Source: Clostridia bacterium
GTDB taxonomy: Bacteria; Bacillota; Clostridia; Christensenellales; Borkfalkiaceae
Assembly (NCBI GenBank): GCA_900770185.1
Contig: CAAGJM010000027.1
Coordinates: forward strand, 74,988-138,987
Reading direction: 5' to 3'
DNA: 64,000 nt
Shown piece after piece: positions 44,650 to 52,329 of the stretch; position 1 is the stretch's first letter, and each line of letters begins with the position of its first letter. The notes below the pieces were generated by a model. It did not search any database. It was not told where the DNA came from and saw only the letters and a program-made list of their open reading frames with translations. The translations under genes were made by a program, and so were the position numbers.

Positions 44650-44910
44650 ATGACGACTTATTTAACGAACGGCACTTGTTCGAGACAAATTATTTTTAAC
44701 GTGAACGATTCGGGAGAAGTTGAAGACGTAAAGTTCATCGGCGGCTGCTCGGGAAATTTACAAGGGATAGCAAAACTTGTAAACCACCGCCCCGTAGACG
44801 AAGTTATCGAACTTTTGTCCGGCATAAAGTGCAGAAACAACACGTCCTGCCCCGACCAACTTGCAAAAGCCCTTATAAAATATAAGAACGAACACGAAAA
44901 AGGGGCTTAA
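44650..44910 (+). CDS. TSCPD-domain protein (TIGR03905-like)
   Basis: An 86-residue protein with the TSCPD signature: conserved cysteines in NGTCSRQI, FIGGCSGNLQGI, IKCRNNTSCPDQLAKAL. The domain is also found at the end of some ribonucleotide reductases and as a stand-alone protein in Clostridia; it probably binds metal or nucleic acid. GAAGGGG precedes the ATG. A strong terminator follows, so it closes the HPr-like/DUF4364 unit. Confidence 0.85.
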   Translation: MTTYLTNGTCSRQIIFNVNDSGEVEDVKFIGGCSGNLQGIAKLVNHRPVDEVIELLSGIKCRNNTSCPDQLAKALIKYKNEHEKGA

Positions 44911-44923
44911 ATTAAAGAAAATT

Positions 44924-44953
44924 AAAACCGACGGCATAAGCCGTCGGTTTTTT
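44924..44953 (+). terminator. Terminator after the TSCPD gene
   Basis: AAAACCGACGGC / GCCGTCGGTTTT stem, ATAA loop, T-run; a T-run also exists on the minus strand, for the converging membrane-protein gene. Confidence 0.9.
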
Positions 44954-44994
44954 ACTACGCTGATAAGCGATGAAAATTAAAATTATAAAACGCT

Positions 44995-45960
44995 TTATAA
45001 ATCGACTTTATTCAAAAGTTGCTCGTCGCCGGCGCGGAGTTCCTTCGGAACGTAAATTTCGTCGTACGTGATAAAGAACTTTTTAGAGTGAACCATATAG
45101 TAATCGACGAACTTGACCGCCGAAAAGGTAACCATAATTATGGGCGTGGTGACTATGCTTGCCACCCCTAACGACGCCTGCGCGAGAGCAGCCGAAACCG
45201 AGAAAGAAACGATGCTTAAAACCATATACGAAAAAAACCTTTCTTTCGCATAATCTACCCTGTAACGGATAAAGTTTTCTTTAAAAGACTGAAACGCCGA
45301 CTTCTTTTCGATTATCATTATCGGGAGGGTTTGCCCCGCAAAGGTCTGACGAATGACGACGACCAGAATTATTAAGAATATCGCGAGAGGTATAACGAAC
45401 ACGCCGACGACTTTAAACATAAGGTACACTATAAGGTAAACCGTAAAAAACGCCACCGTGTGATACGCTAAAAGCGCAATCATTCTATAAAGGCCGTATC
45501 TTACGGATTCCGAAAGATGCTCGAACAAAGTGTAGAAAAAGGGCGCGTGGCGAAGGGTTTGCATGTGATCGTTCAACAAAACGCCGACGGTATAATCGAA
45601 GATGCCGAGAAGGAATTTAAAGACCTGAACAACCCCGACGATTCCGACCGCCGACCAGATAAACCCCGACATGCGCGCCTTCAATAAGTTTAGAAAAGCG
45701 TGGTATGCGGTACGGACTTCGCTGACCGCTTCGGACGAATCGGAAACCATTTCCTGCACGTTAAAAAAGTCGAAAACGTTAAGCCTTAAAGCTTTAAATA
45801 AAGCTGAAATTTCGTCGCTTTTTAAAATCGGCAATATAGAAGCGCGACCGATGAAATATATAGCGGTGAAACAAATCGCATACACTATTGCGCGCGACAG
45901 TAAAGTTTTATAGCAAAGCGATTTATCCGCCAAGGTTATTCTGAAAGCCTTCCTTACCAT
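44995..45960 (-). CDS. Polytopic membrane protein, family not recognised
   Basis: 321 residues with about five to six hydrophobic segments (for example AIVYAICFTAIYFIGRASIL, VYLIVYLMFKVVGVFVIPLA, and FSYMVLSIVSFSVSAALAQA). ATG 45960 is chosen because GAGGGG lies 6 nt upstream; the frame stays open to 45984. The basic N terminus and the overall shape recall DUF975/YciC-like membrane proteins, but no diagnostic motif was recognised. The composite palindrome starts 14 bp upstream, within what should be its promoter region. Confidence 0.7.
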   Translation of the reverse strand: MVRKAFRITLADKSLCYKTLLSRAIVYAICFTAIYFIGRASILPILKSDEISALFKALRLNVFDFFNVQEMVSDSSEAVSEVRTAYHAFLNLLKARMSGFIWSAVGIVGVVQVFKFLLGIFDYTVGVLLNDHMQTLRHAPFFYTLFEHLSESVRYGLYRMIALLAYHTVAFFTVYLIVYLMFKVVGVFVIPLAIFLIILVVVIRQTFAGQTLPIMIIEKKSAFQSFKENFIRYRVDYAKERFFSYMVLSIVSFSVSAALAQASLGVASIVTTPIIMVTFSAVKFVDYYMVHSKKFFITYDEIYVPKELRAGDEQLLNKVDL

Positions 45961-45973
45961 GCCTACCCCTCTT

Positions 45974-46266
45974 AGGGAAAACATTTCTTATCACTAATTA
46001 CCTAAAAGGCGTCTTTTTAGCCCTTTTTCGCAATCGTTCGTTTGTAGTACGTTCAAGTACAACTGCTCTCACGCTTGCAAAAAATCATCTAAAAATGCGC
46101 TCTTTTAGGTGCGAAGCATTTTTGCGGAGAAGAAATCGTTGCTTGCAACTTGGTTTTTGCAAGGCAAACACCCGAAATTGTACTTGGCGTACTATGAGTG
46201 GTGTTTAACACGGCAAAAACCGATTTATGCCCGCAAAAATAATTAGTGATAAAGAGTGTTTTCCCT
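45974..46266. repeat. Composite palindrome of two inverted elements (PAL-5/PAL-6)
   Basis: The outer arm AGGGAAAAC..TATCACTAATT starts at 45974 and returns inverted at about 46241-46266. Hairpin one (about 46001-46112) has core GTAGTACGTTCAAGTACAAC; hairpin two (about 46118-46240) has core GTACTTGGCGTAC preceded by CCGAAA. The cores are in opposite orientation, as in the composite upstream of murI, and the total length (293 bp) is similar. It separates the membrane-protein gene from the last phage-module gene. Confidence 0.75.
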
Positions 46267-46379
46267 ATGTTATAAATATTTTAGCATACTCGCCCGCGTT
46301 TGACAAGCGTTTTTAATGCTTACGAATTTTACCCCGCTATAAGGCGATTATTAAGAATTTTCGCCCTACGGCGCTAACT

Positions 46380-47249
46380 TTATAGATGATTAAAAGAGGT
46401 TATATAGGTTCGGCGAATATAATCGTACTTTTCGCCGAGCGCGTCTTTAACGTCTTCGTCGGATAAAAGTTCTTCGGCGTCGCTTCTATTTAGCGTAGAT
46501 AATTGTTTTAAAATATCAACGACCATTTCGCGGTTTAAAGCGAGCTTCTCGTTATAAGATTCGTTATCGTGCTTTTTTTTCGCTTCGTCGTACATACGCT
46601 TGTTTTCGTCGATTGCGGCGTTGTACTTTTCGATTTCTTTTATTTTTTGAGCCTGCTCCGCTTTTAACTCGTTGACTTTTTGCTTTATGGCGACGGACTT
46701 ACCGACGTCTAATTTTTCAACCGCTCGGTTATAGTCCTCGTTAAGCGTGTTAAGTTCGCTTTCGATAGATTTAACCGATTTATTCGCCGCGGTAAGTGCG
46801 GCGGCAATATCTCCTTCGAAGTTTTGATCGATAAGTTCGCCCGTTTTTTCCGCAATGCTCGACCTTGCGACGCCGTTTTTTAAATTTTTGCGCTTTGCGT
46901 TTTCCGTATCCGTTTTATAATCAAGCATCACGCCGTCTATTTTAGCGGCTTTTTCGTCTTCCGCCTTATCCAGTTTTTTTTGCGCGGTTTGCGTTGCGTT
47001 GAAAAAATTTTTGTCAAGGGTCGATTTTTTATCGGCTATATCACGCTCCGTTTCGGCGGTTGCCAAGTCGTTTAAGTCGTCCTCGCTAACGTCGAGATAG
47101 TCGATTTTTTTCTGACCGACGTATTCGGGATATTCGAGGTCCTTTATCGCCTTTTTCGTTTTTTCTATACTGCTGAGAATGTTATCTTTGCTTTTACGCT
47201 TTTTATTTTCGGAAGTAAGCGTCTGAACCGATTCAGAGTTTGAATTTAT
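46380..47249 (-). CDS. Coiled-coil protein of the phage module (start codon ATA or TTG)
   Basis: A Lys/Glu/Ala-rich, almost entirely helical protein, with coiled coil predicted over roughly residues 60-250 and no cysteine. The frame is open back to a perfect AAAGGAGG, but the codon at the right distance is ATA (47247-47249); no ATG, GTG or TTG occurs before TTG 47066. Codons between are protein-like (TKKAIKDLEYPEYVGQKK), so 289 residues is preferred over 228. It overlaps the end of the preceding gene. Its place after the hub-like genes suggests a head-completion or ejection-type protein; this is an inference. Confidence 0.6.
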   Translation of the reverse strand: MNSNSESVQTLTSENKKRKSKDNILSSIEKTKKAIKDLEYPEYVGQKKIDYLDVSEDDLNDLATAETERDIADKKSTLDKNFFNATQTAQKKLDKAEDEKAAKIDGVMLDYKTDTENAKRKNLKNGVARSSIAEKTGELIDQNFEGDIAAALTAANKSVKSIESELNTLNEDYNRAVEKLDVGKSVAIKQKVNELKAEQAQKIKEIEKYNAAIDENKRMYDEAKKKHDNESYNEKLALNREMVVDILKQLSTLNRSDAEELLSDEDVKDALGEKYDYIRRTYITSFNHL

Positions 47250-48390
47250 AGTTAATTGCCTCCTTTAAATTTTGCCCGCTTCTTATAAGCGCGGCGCTGT
47301 CGGTTTTGATAATTTCGTCGCCGACGGTAAGGGTTACGGGGTCGCTTAAAACCCCTGATTTTACGGTGAGTTTTTTAACAACTCCGTTTTCGGAATAAAC
47401 TATATCGTATCCGCCGCTTACACTATAAATGTGATAATTGCCGCCTTTTAAAAGCTTAACCGAAGAATAACCGCCGTCGCTAATGGGGAATCGGTCGGAG
47501 GCGATGAGTCTTGACGGCAAGCCGTCGCTAGCGGCAATTAAACATTTAACGTTGTTTTCGGCATATACTTTACGCGCTTTTATTCCGCTTTTTATAAAAT
47601 TAAGGCTTGCGGTTCCGTTAAAGTCCGCGACGAAAACGTCGCCGAATTTAACGAGAAAAAGTCTTGTTCCGCTATCTAATGCGTACCCCGCGATATCCGC
47701 CCCGTAAATTTCGGGAATATCTACGTCTTCGTACGAACTGCCGGTAGGTCTTGCGCATTTAAGCTTGCCTTTTACGGTCAGATAAAAAATGTAATTTATT
47801 CCGTTAAAGGTAACCAAAGCCGCAGATTTTACGCCGTCGATAATAAATCCGACGTTGTCGCCGCCCTCGCCGGAAAAGGAATGATATTCTAAAATTTCAC
47901 CCGATATATAGGTAAAATTATAATTGTTTCCGAACGAACCCGCGCTTTCCGTTACCGAAACGCGCTTTGGGTCTACCGCGGCTTTAACCGCGCCTTCGAC
48001 CGTAAGCGTCGGGGTGAAAAAACAATAATCGTCGCCAACCTGAACGTAATTTACGCGAAGCGAATTTAAACCTTTTTTAAGGGTAAATTCGTCAAAATAT
48101 TCGTCGGTATCGGCGTTGAAAGACGCCTCGTTTTTCTTATCGCCGTTTAAATACACTTCGATTTTAAATTTGCCAATCAGGTTTTTAACCGTCATTTTAA
48201 CCTTTATTCGGCACGGAGTTTTGGCAGATATCAGATAGTCTTTTAAAACCGGCGAGCCTAAAATTTTCATATAGTCGTCGTAAGTTATTTCGGTTAAAGC
48301 CGCGCGGTTCAGTTCCGCTTCAAGGTTGCTTAACCGCTCCGATAGTTCCCTGTATAACTCCATGGCGCGCAAGCCGTAATTTTCTTCCAT
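47233..48390 (-). CDS. Beta-rich phage-module protein
   Basis: 385 residues. N-terminal helix with heptads (ELYRELSERLSNLEAELNRA, about 10-35), then a beta-sandwich-like region (about 60-130), then repeated short beta strands to the end. No known family was recognised. AGGAG precedes the ATG, which overlaps the end of the hub-like gene region without a gap. By position it could be a second structural or adsorption-type protein of the virion neck. The final codons contain the ribosome site of the next gene. Confidence 0.6.
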   Translation of the reverse strand: MEENYGLRAMELYRELSERLSNLEAELNRAALTEITYDDYMKILGSPVLKDYLISAKTPCRIKVKMTVKNLIGKFKIEVYLNGDKKNEASFNADTDEYFDEFTLKKGLNSLRVNYVQVGDDYCFFTPTLTVEGAVKAAVDPKRVSVTESAGSFGNNYNFTYISGEILEYHSFSGEGGDNVGFIIDGVKSAALVTFNGINYIFYLTVKGKLKCARPTGSSYEDVDIPEIYGADIAGYALDSGTRLFLVKFGDVFVADFNGTASLNFIKSGIKARKVYAENNVKCLIAASDGLPSRLIASDRFPISDGGYSSVKLLKGGNYHIYSVSGGYDIVYSENGVVKKLTVKSGVLSDPVTLTVGDEIIKTDSAALIRSGQNLKEAINYKFKL

Positions 48391-48391
48391 T

Positions 48392-49819
48392 TCAATCTCC
48401 TAAATAAGTTAAGTAAAAGGTTGGTTTAAGTATGAGCGAATTTTTGCGCTCGCTTTTAATTATATAAGTGAACGTTTCGCCCTTTAAAGCCGCGTTCAGT
48501 TCGTTAAGCCCGCTTTTTAAAGTGAAAGATTTTTCGCCGTACTCGCTTATAAGGGTAAAAGTCGCCTCTTCTTCGCTATAAATTTTAACCTTTTTTAAAA
48601 CCTTTATTTTTTGCAGAATATTAAAATCGAGTTTGCCGCTTTTATAGTATTTTTCGACGTTTTCTTTAAGGCACGTTCCTTTGCCGCCGATTTTTAAAAG
48701 CCGCTTTTCGTTTTTTGCGCTGAGGGCGATTATTCCGCCGCCGTCGCCAAGAATTTTACAAATAGAGTTAAATGGTTTTAACAGCAAAATTTCGCTGCGC
48801 TTTTTATAAAAGTCGTACTTAAATATAACGGGTTTTTTAGAGCCTTTGATTTTAACGTTTATTAAGAGATATAGGTTACCGTTTAAATACTCGCCGCAAG
48901 CGGTTTTATCGCCGCCGCTATGCAAAAACCCGTCCGTTTCGCCCGATATTTTACTTGCCGATAAACCGTTGAAGGCGTAAATGCCGTCGTCGGTCATATA
49001 GGTGATAAAATCTCCGCACACGGTAACGCTGTCGCCGTAAATGCAACTGCCGCTTTTAAGCACGCACGAAACGGAAAAGTCCGACTGCGCGCCCGCGAGA
49101 TAAAGCCTGTAAATTCCGTATTCTTTAAAAACGTAGGCGTAACCGTTAAAACTAACGACCCGTTTGATTTTGCCGAGCGCGTCGTATAGTTCGACGTAGC
49201 CCGCCTCCGTTAAAGAAACGTTCCAGTTTTCGGGGTTAAAGTCCTCTGAAAACCAAAGCTTGGAGTTGCCTTCGGGCGAGGCGACGATAAGCCGCTCCGA
49301 TTGCACGCATAAAGAGGTTACGTCGGGCGCGTCCGGCACGGGGGCTAACGCGTCGTTTTTAAGAATGTAAGTACCTTCGCCCTCGCCGCTTATGATTAAA
49401 ACGTCGGTATCGTCGTAGTTATAGGCTACGGCTGACGGGGGCGACGAAAAAGTCGCCCCGCCAAGTTTCACCCGTTCTTTATTATCGTAAATTTCAAACA
49501 GGTATAAGCTGCCGTCGCTTCCGTATACCAAAAGCTTATCTTTTTTGTTAAGCGTTACGGGTTCGATATAAGGGTAATAATAAATTTTAAGCGGATAAAC
49601 GCCCGCGGGGAGGGTGAAAGTTTTGCCGTTGAGCGTCAATTCCTCGACCCCGTCGCCGTCGGTAAGCCCGCCGTTACGGGTCGAAAAGTTGTAACATTCG
49701 ACCGCTTCGTCCGCGTCCGTAAGCCGCTCGCTTTTAAGAGAATTTACCCCGAAAAAAGAGCCTACGGTAACCGTCTTTTTTTTGACGGTTAAATTGTTTA
49801 AAGTCGTAAAATAACTCAT
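48392..49819 (-). CDS. Phage hub/DNA-stabilisation-like beta-propeller protein (P22 gp10-like by context)
   Basis: 475 residues made of short beta-strand blades, with the repeated pattern KLLVYGSDGSLYLFEIYD, LIVASPEGNSKLWFSEDF, and FNPENWNVSLTEAGYVELYD. The RLxVSxxxxxxxWFSE..NPENW type motif is common in phage head-closure hub proteins, and the length is close to P22 gp10 (472). ATG 49819 overlaps the preceding stop by one base (TAATG) and is taken over the GTG at 49828. Predicted to plug the portal after packaging. Confidence 0.6.
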   Translation of the reverse strand: MSYFTTLNNLTVKKKTVTVGSFFGVNSLKSERLTDADEAVECYNFSTRNGGLTDGDGVEELTLNGKTFTLPAGVYPLKIYYYPYIEPVTLNKKDKLLVYGSDGSLYLFEIYDNKERVKLGGATFSSPPSAVAYNYDDTDVLIISGEGEGTYILKNDALAPVPDAPDVTSLCVQSERLIVASPEGNSKLWFSEDFNPENWNVSLTEAGYVELYDALGKIKRVVSFNGYAYVFKEYGIYRLYLAGAQSDFSVSCVLKSGSCIYGDSVTVCGDFITYMTDDGIYAFNGLSASKISGETDGFLHSGGDKTACGEYLNGNLYLLINVKIKGSKKPVIFKYDFYKKRSEILLLKPFNSICKILGDGGGIIALSAKNEKRLLKIGGKGTCLKENVEKYYKSGKLDFNILQKIKVLKKVKIYSEEEATFTLISEYGEKSFTLKSGLNELNAALKGETFTYIIKSERKNSLILKPTFYLTYLGD

Positions 49820-50382
49820 TAAAACCACGCCCTTCCCTTAATTTTGGGTTTTTTGCGCTTAAAAAGCGCGTTTTTCATCGCGTCGATGAACTTTTCGTTA
49901 TAAATAACGGCTTGTTCGTACATTCCGCTTATAAGCGCGTATTCCGCCGCAACGCCTAACCCAAGCGCACGCGCGCCGATTTCGGTATGGTTAAAGTCGC
50001 ACTCGTCGTTTAGTCCTCTTGCGGCGGGGGCGTATATGTATTCGACGGTTATTTCGCCCGCGTCGGTCGCGATTTTATCGGGATAAATTTTAGCCGCGGC
50101 GGCGTTTCCGTCCGCCCCTTTTACGCTTAAAATTTTAAGCGGGTTATCGCTGAATTTATTAAACTTTATTTCTCCGCCCGTAACGGTAAAAACTTCGCTG
50201 CGGGTAAGTTTTATAAAATCGCGCGCGATTTCGTCCGCAACGGCGTTGTACGCGCCAAGAAGCGTTTCAATCGTATCGGATACGTTGTTATAATCGTTGG
50301 TCTCGCCGCTTTTTAAGTATTTGACGACGTTTTTAAGGTCGAGCGTTTCGGCGGCGAACGCTACGCAATCTCTTACCTGCAT
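49819..50382 (-). CDS. Phage head-tail connector-like protein
   Basis: 187 residues; helical N-terminal half (about 1-65), a short beta region (ITVEYIYAPAARGLNDECDF), and a helical C terminus ending in a basic tail KKPKIKGRAWF. Not recognised by motif alone. Length, helical character and its position right after the major capsid gene match head-tail adaptors such as P22 gp4 or the HK97 gp6 group. GGAGAG precedes the ATG. The stop overlaps the next start as TAATG. Confidence 0.5.
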   Translation of the reverse strand: MQVRDCVAFAAETLDLKNVVKYLKSGETNDYNNVSDTIETLLGAYNAVADEIARDFIKLTRSEVFTVTGGEIKFNKFSDNPLKILSVKGADGNAAAAKIYPDKIATDAGEITVEYIYAPAARGLNDECDFNHTEIGARALGLGVAAEYALISGMYEQAVIYNEKFIDAMKNALFKRKKPKIKGRAWF

Positions 50383-50394
50383 AATCTCTCCTTA

Positions 50395-51570
50395 TTACGC
50401 CTCGGTTATACCCGAAAGCATTGCCTGCCCGCAGGGGCGCGAGCACAAAAGGTCGGCGTATTTAACCAAAGTTGCCTTATAAACGGGCTTATCGGCAACT
50501 TGTTTGATGACTTTGCCGTCTTCGCCCTCGAGCCACTTCCAGTCGCAAAGCTGATGAAGGGCAAAATCGTCGGTATTTAAAAGATACATGGTGCCCGCGG
50601 GGCAGAATCTGTCGCTTATAATAGGTATGCCGTTATAAGATAAGGCTTTATATCCGCCTTTAAGTTCCATTACGTCAACGTTGCGTTTATAAGTGGAAAG
50701 GTGGTTCTGGAAAGCGCGCTTTACGCCGCTGGAGCAAACGATGAAGTTTACTTTGCTGCCCGCCGTTTCGTCAAGATAGTCTATAGCCGTCTGAATAACA
50801 GTTTCGGATATCGAGCCTACGTCCGTTTTAATGTACGGGATAAGCCATTTGTGGCTTGCCCTATCAAGCCCGTAAATAGTGCCGGTAGACTTGAAAATCG
50901 CTCCTAAGCCGGTAATTTCCTGATTATACGAGCCCTGAACGGTGACGAGAGAGTTTGCGGGGACGGTCGTATCGGTAAGGGTCGTGCCGCCGACGGTTAT
51001 GGTTTTGTTAGTCCTGTCCACGATAAGCACGCGCCTTGCGCCCGCCGAGGCGATGACGGAACCGTCTGCCGCAGCGCGGAAATCGACGACCATGCCTTCG
51101 ACTAAGTTTTTAACGCTGTCAAGGGTGATGACCCCGCTCGTTATCGACGCGACTTTCGCCAAAACGCCGCTGCCGTCGCCGAACAACATTCTGCCGAAGT
51201 TATAAGAAGAAGCCTTGATAAGCCCTTCCATTTCGGCGTTCAGAAGGTTGACGAACGCGCCGCTTGAAGACTCGGAAGCGCGCATCGCTTTATCGCTTAT
51301 TTCGATGGTGCCGTAAAGGTTTTTAAGGGTGAGCACGAATTGTTCGTAATTGTTGCCCGCTGCCCCGGGAAGCGCGCCGTCTTCGTCGCCCGCGCCGATA
51401 CCGCCGTTGATGCCGTAACGCGCAAGTTTTCTTATTTCTTTACCCCATACGTCTTCTGCCGTCTGTTTTATTTTTGCAAGCAACGGGTTGACCGTAGTAT
51501 TTAATTGATCGCTTACTACGCCTAAATACGCGGTTTTGAGTGCGTTGTCTGCAGTTGCCATTGTTACCAT
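50395..51570 (-). CDS. Phage major capsid protein
   Basis: 391 residues with features of a tailed-phage coat protein: an N-terminal helix, the segment AEDVWGKEIRKLARYGINGG, a mixed middle with an inserted beta domain (about 150-225), and the capsid-like TAIDYLDETAGSKVNFIVCS and MYLLNTDDFALHQLCDW. It lies directly after portal and scaffold genes. AGGAG sits 8 nt before ATG 51570, overlapping the scaffold stop. The HK97 fold is expected; the exact family was not identified. Confidence 0.8.
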   Translation of the reverse strand: MVTMATADNALKTAYLGVVSDQLNTTVNPLLAKIKQTAEDVWGKEIRKLARYGINGGIGAGDEDGALPGAAGNNYEQFVLTLKNLYGTIEISDKAMRASESSSGAFVNLLNAEMEGLIKASSYNFGRMLFGDGSGVLAKVASITSGVITLDSVKNLVEGMVVDFRAAADGSVIASAGARRVLIVDRTNKTITVGGTTLTDTTVPANSLVTVQGSYNQEITGLGAIFKSTGTIYGLDRASHKWLIPYIKTDVGSISETVIQTAIDYLDETAGSKVNFIVCSSGVKRAFQNHLSTYKRNVDVMELKGGYKALSYNGIPIISDRFCPAGTMYLLNTDDFALHQLCDWKWLEGEDGKVIKQVADKPVYKATLVKYADLLCSRPCGQAMLSGITEA

Positions 51571-52328
51571 TTAGTATTCTCCTGATTGATAAATATTTGC
51601 CGAGCAATTTCGCCCGCTTCGGCAAGGCTGTTCGGTTTAAGCGGGGGCGCGTAAACGCCTTGTCCGCCGCCCGAAAGTAAAATTGCGTCGGGCTTTTTGG
51701 CGACGATTTCGCTAAGATAATTTTTTATTACTTCATCCTTCAAAGCACGGTCTTCGTTGATTTTTTGAAGTATATACTCCCGCGAAGAGTACTTTTCACC
51801 GTCTTTAAGTTTATCTTCAAGCATTTTTACGTACGCCTTTACAAGCCCTATGCCCTCGTCGCAGTCGAAAGTTTCGGCGGTTGATTTCAGCCGCGACGTT
51901 TCTTCGTCGGTCAGTTTGTTTTTGCCGACGATTTTTTCAAGTAAATTCCCGCCGCTACTTTGCAAGTCGTCGATTGTTTGCGCGTTAGCGTTTACTTTTT
52001 CCCTCTCCAATTCTTTTAGTTTTCGGCTGCGTTCCGTGAAAACCGATTGTAAAGAATTGTATGCGTCCAAAAGCGCCTTGACGTCCTTGAATTTTCCGCC
52101 TAATTTTTCACCCCTGACTTCCTTTTCTTCGCCCGCGCTTTTTACGGCGCCCTTTAAAATTTGCGATTTTACGTCGGTTTTCGAGCCGTTTAATTCCGTA
52201 TGTTTATCGCTTGGATTTTCAGCCGTCATATCGGCGCAAGGCTCGCTTAAAGCTTGCCCGGGTTGAGTTTTTGCGGGTTCTTGTCCTTTTATCAAAGCGT
52301 TTTTGTTTAACCCGTCCGCAGTTTCCAT
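51564..52328 (-). CDS. Phage scaffold/head assembly protein
   Basis: 254 residues, low-complexity and charged: a disordered N terminus rich in Pro, Ala and Gln, then a helical part (FKDVKALLDAYNSLQSVFTE, followed by coiled-coil LKELEREKVNANAQTIDDLQ), and a C-terminal helix region. This composition between portal and major capsid is typical of scaffolding proteins that organise the procapsid. The start follows the portal stop by one base. Confidence 0.75.
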   Translation of the reverse strand: METADGLNKNALIKGQEPAKTQPGQALSEPCADMTAENPSDKHTELNGSKTDVKSQILKGAVKSAGEEKEVRGEKLGGKFKDVKALLDAYNSLQSVFTERSRKLKELEREKVNANAQTIDDLQSSGGNLLEKIVGKNKLTDEETSRLKSTAETFDCDEGIGLVKAYVKMLEDKLKDGEKYSSREYILQKINEDRALKDEVIKNYLSEIVAKKPDAILLSGGGQGVYAPPLKPNSLAEAGEIARQIFINQENTKW

Positions 52329-52329
52329 A

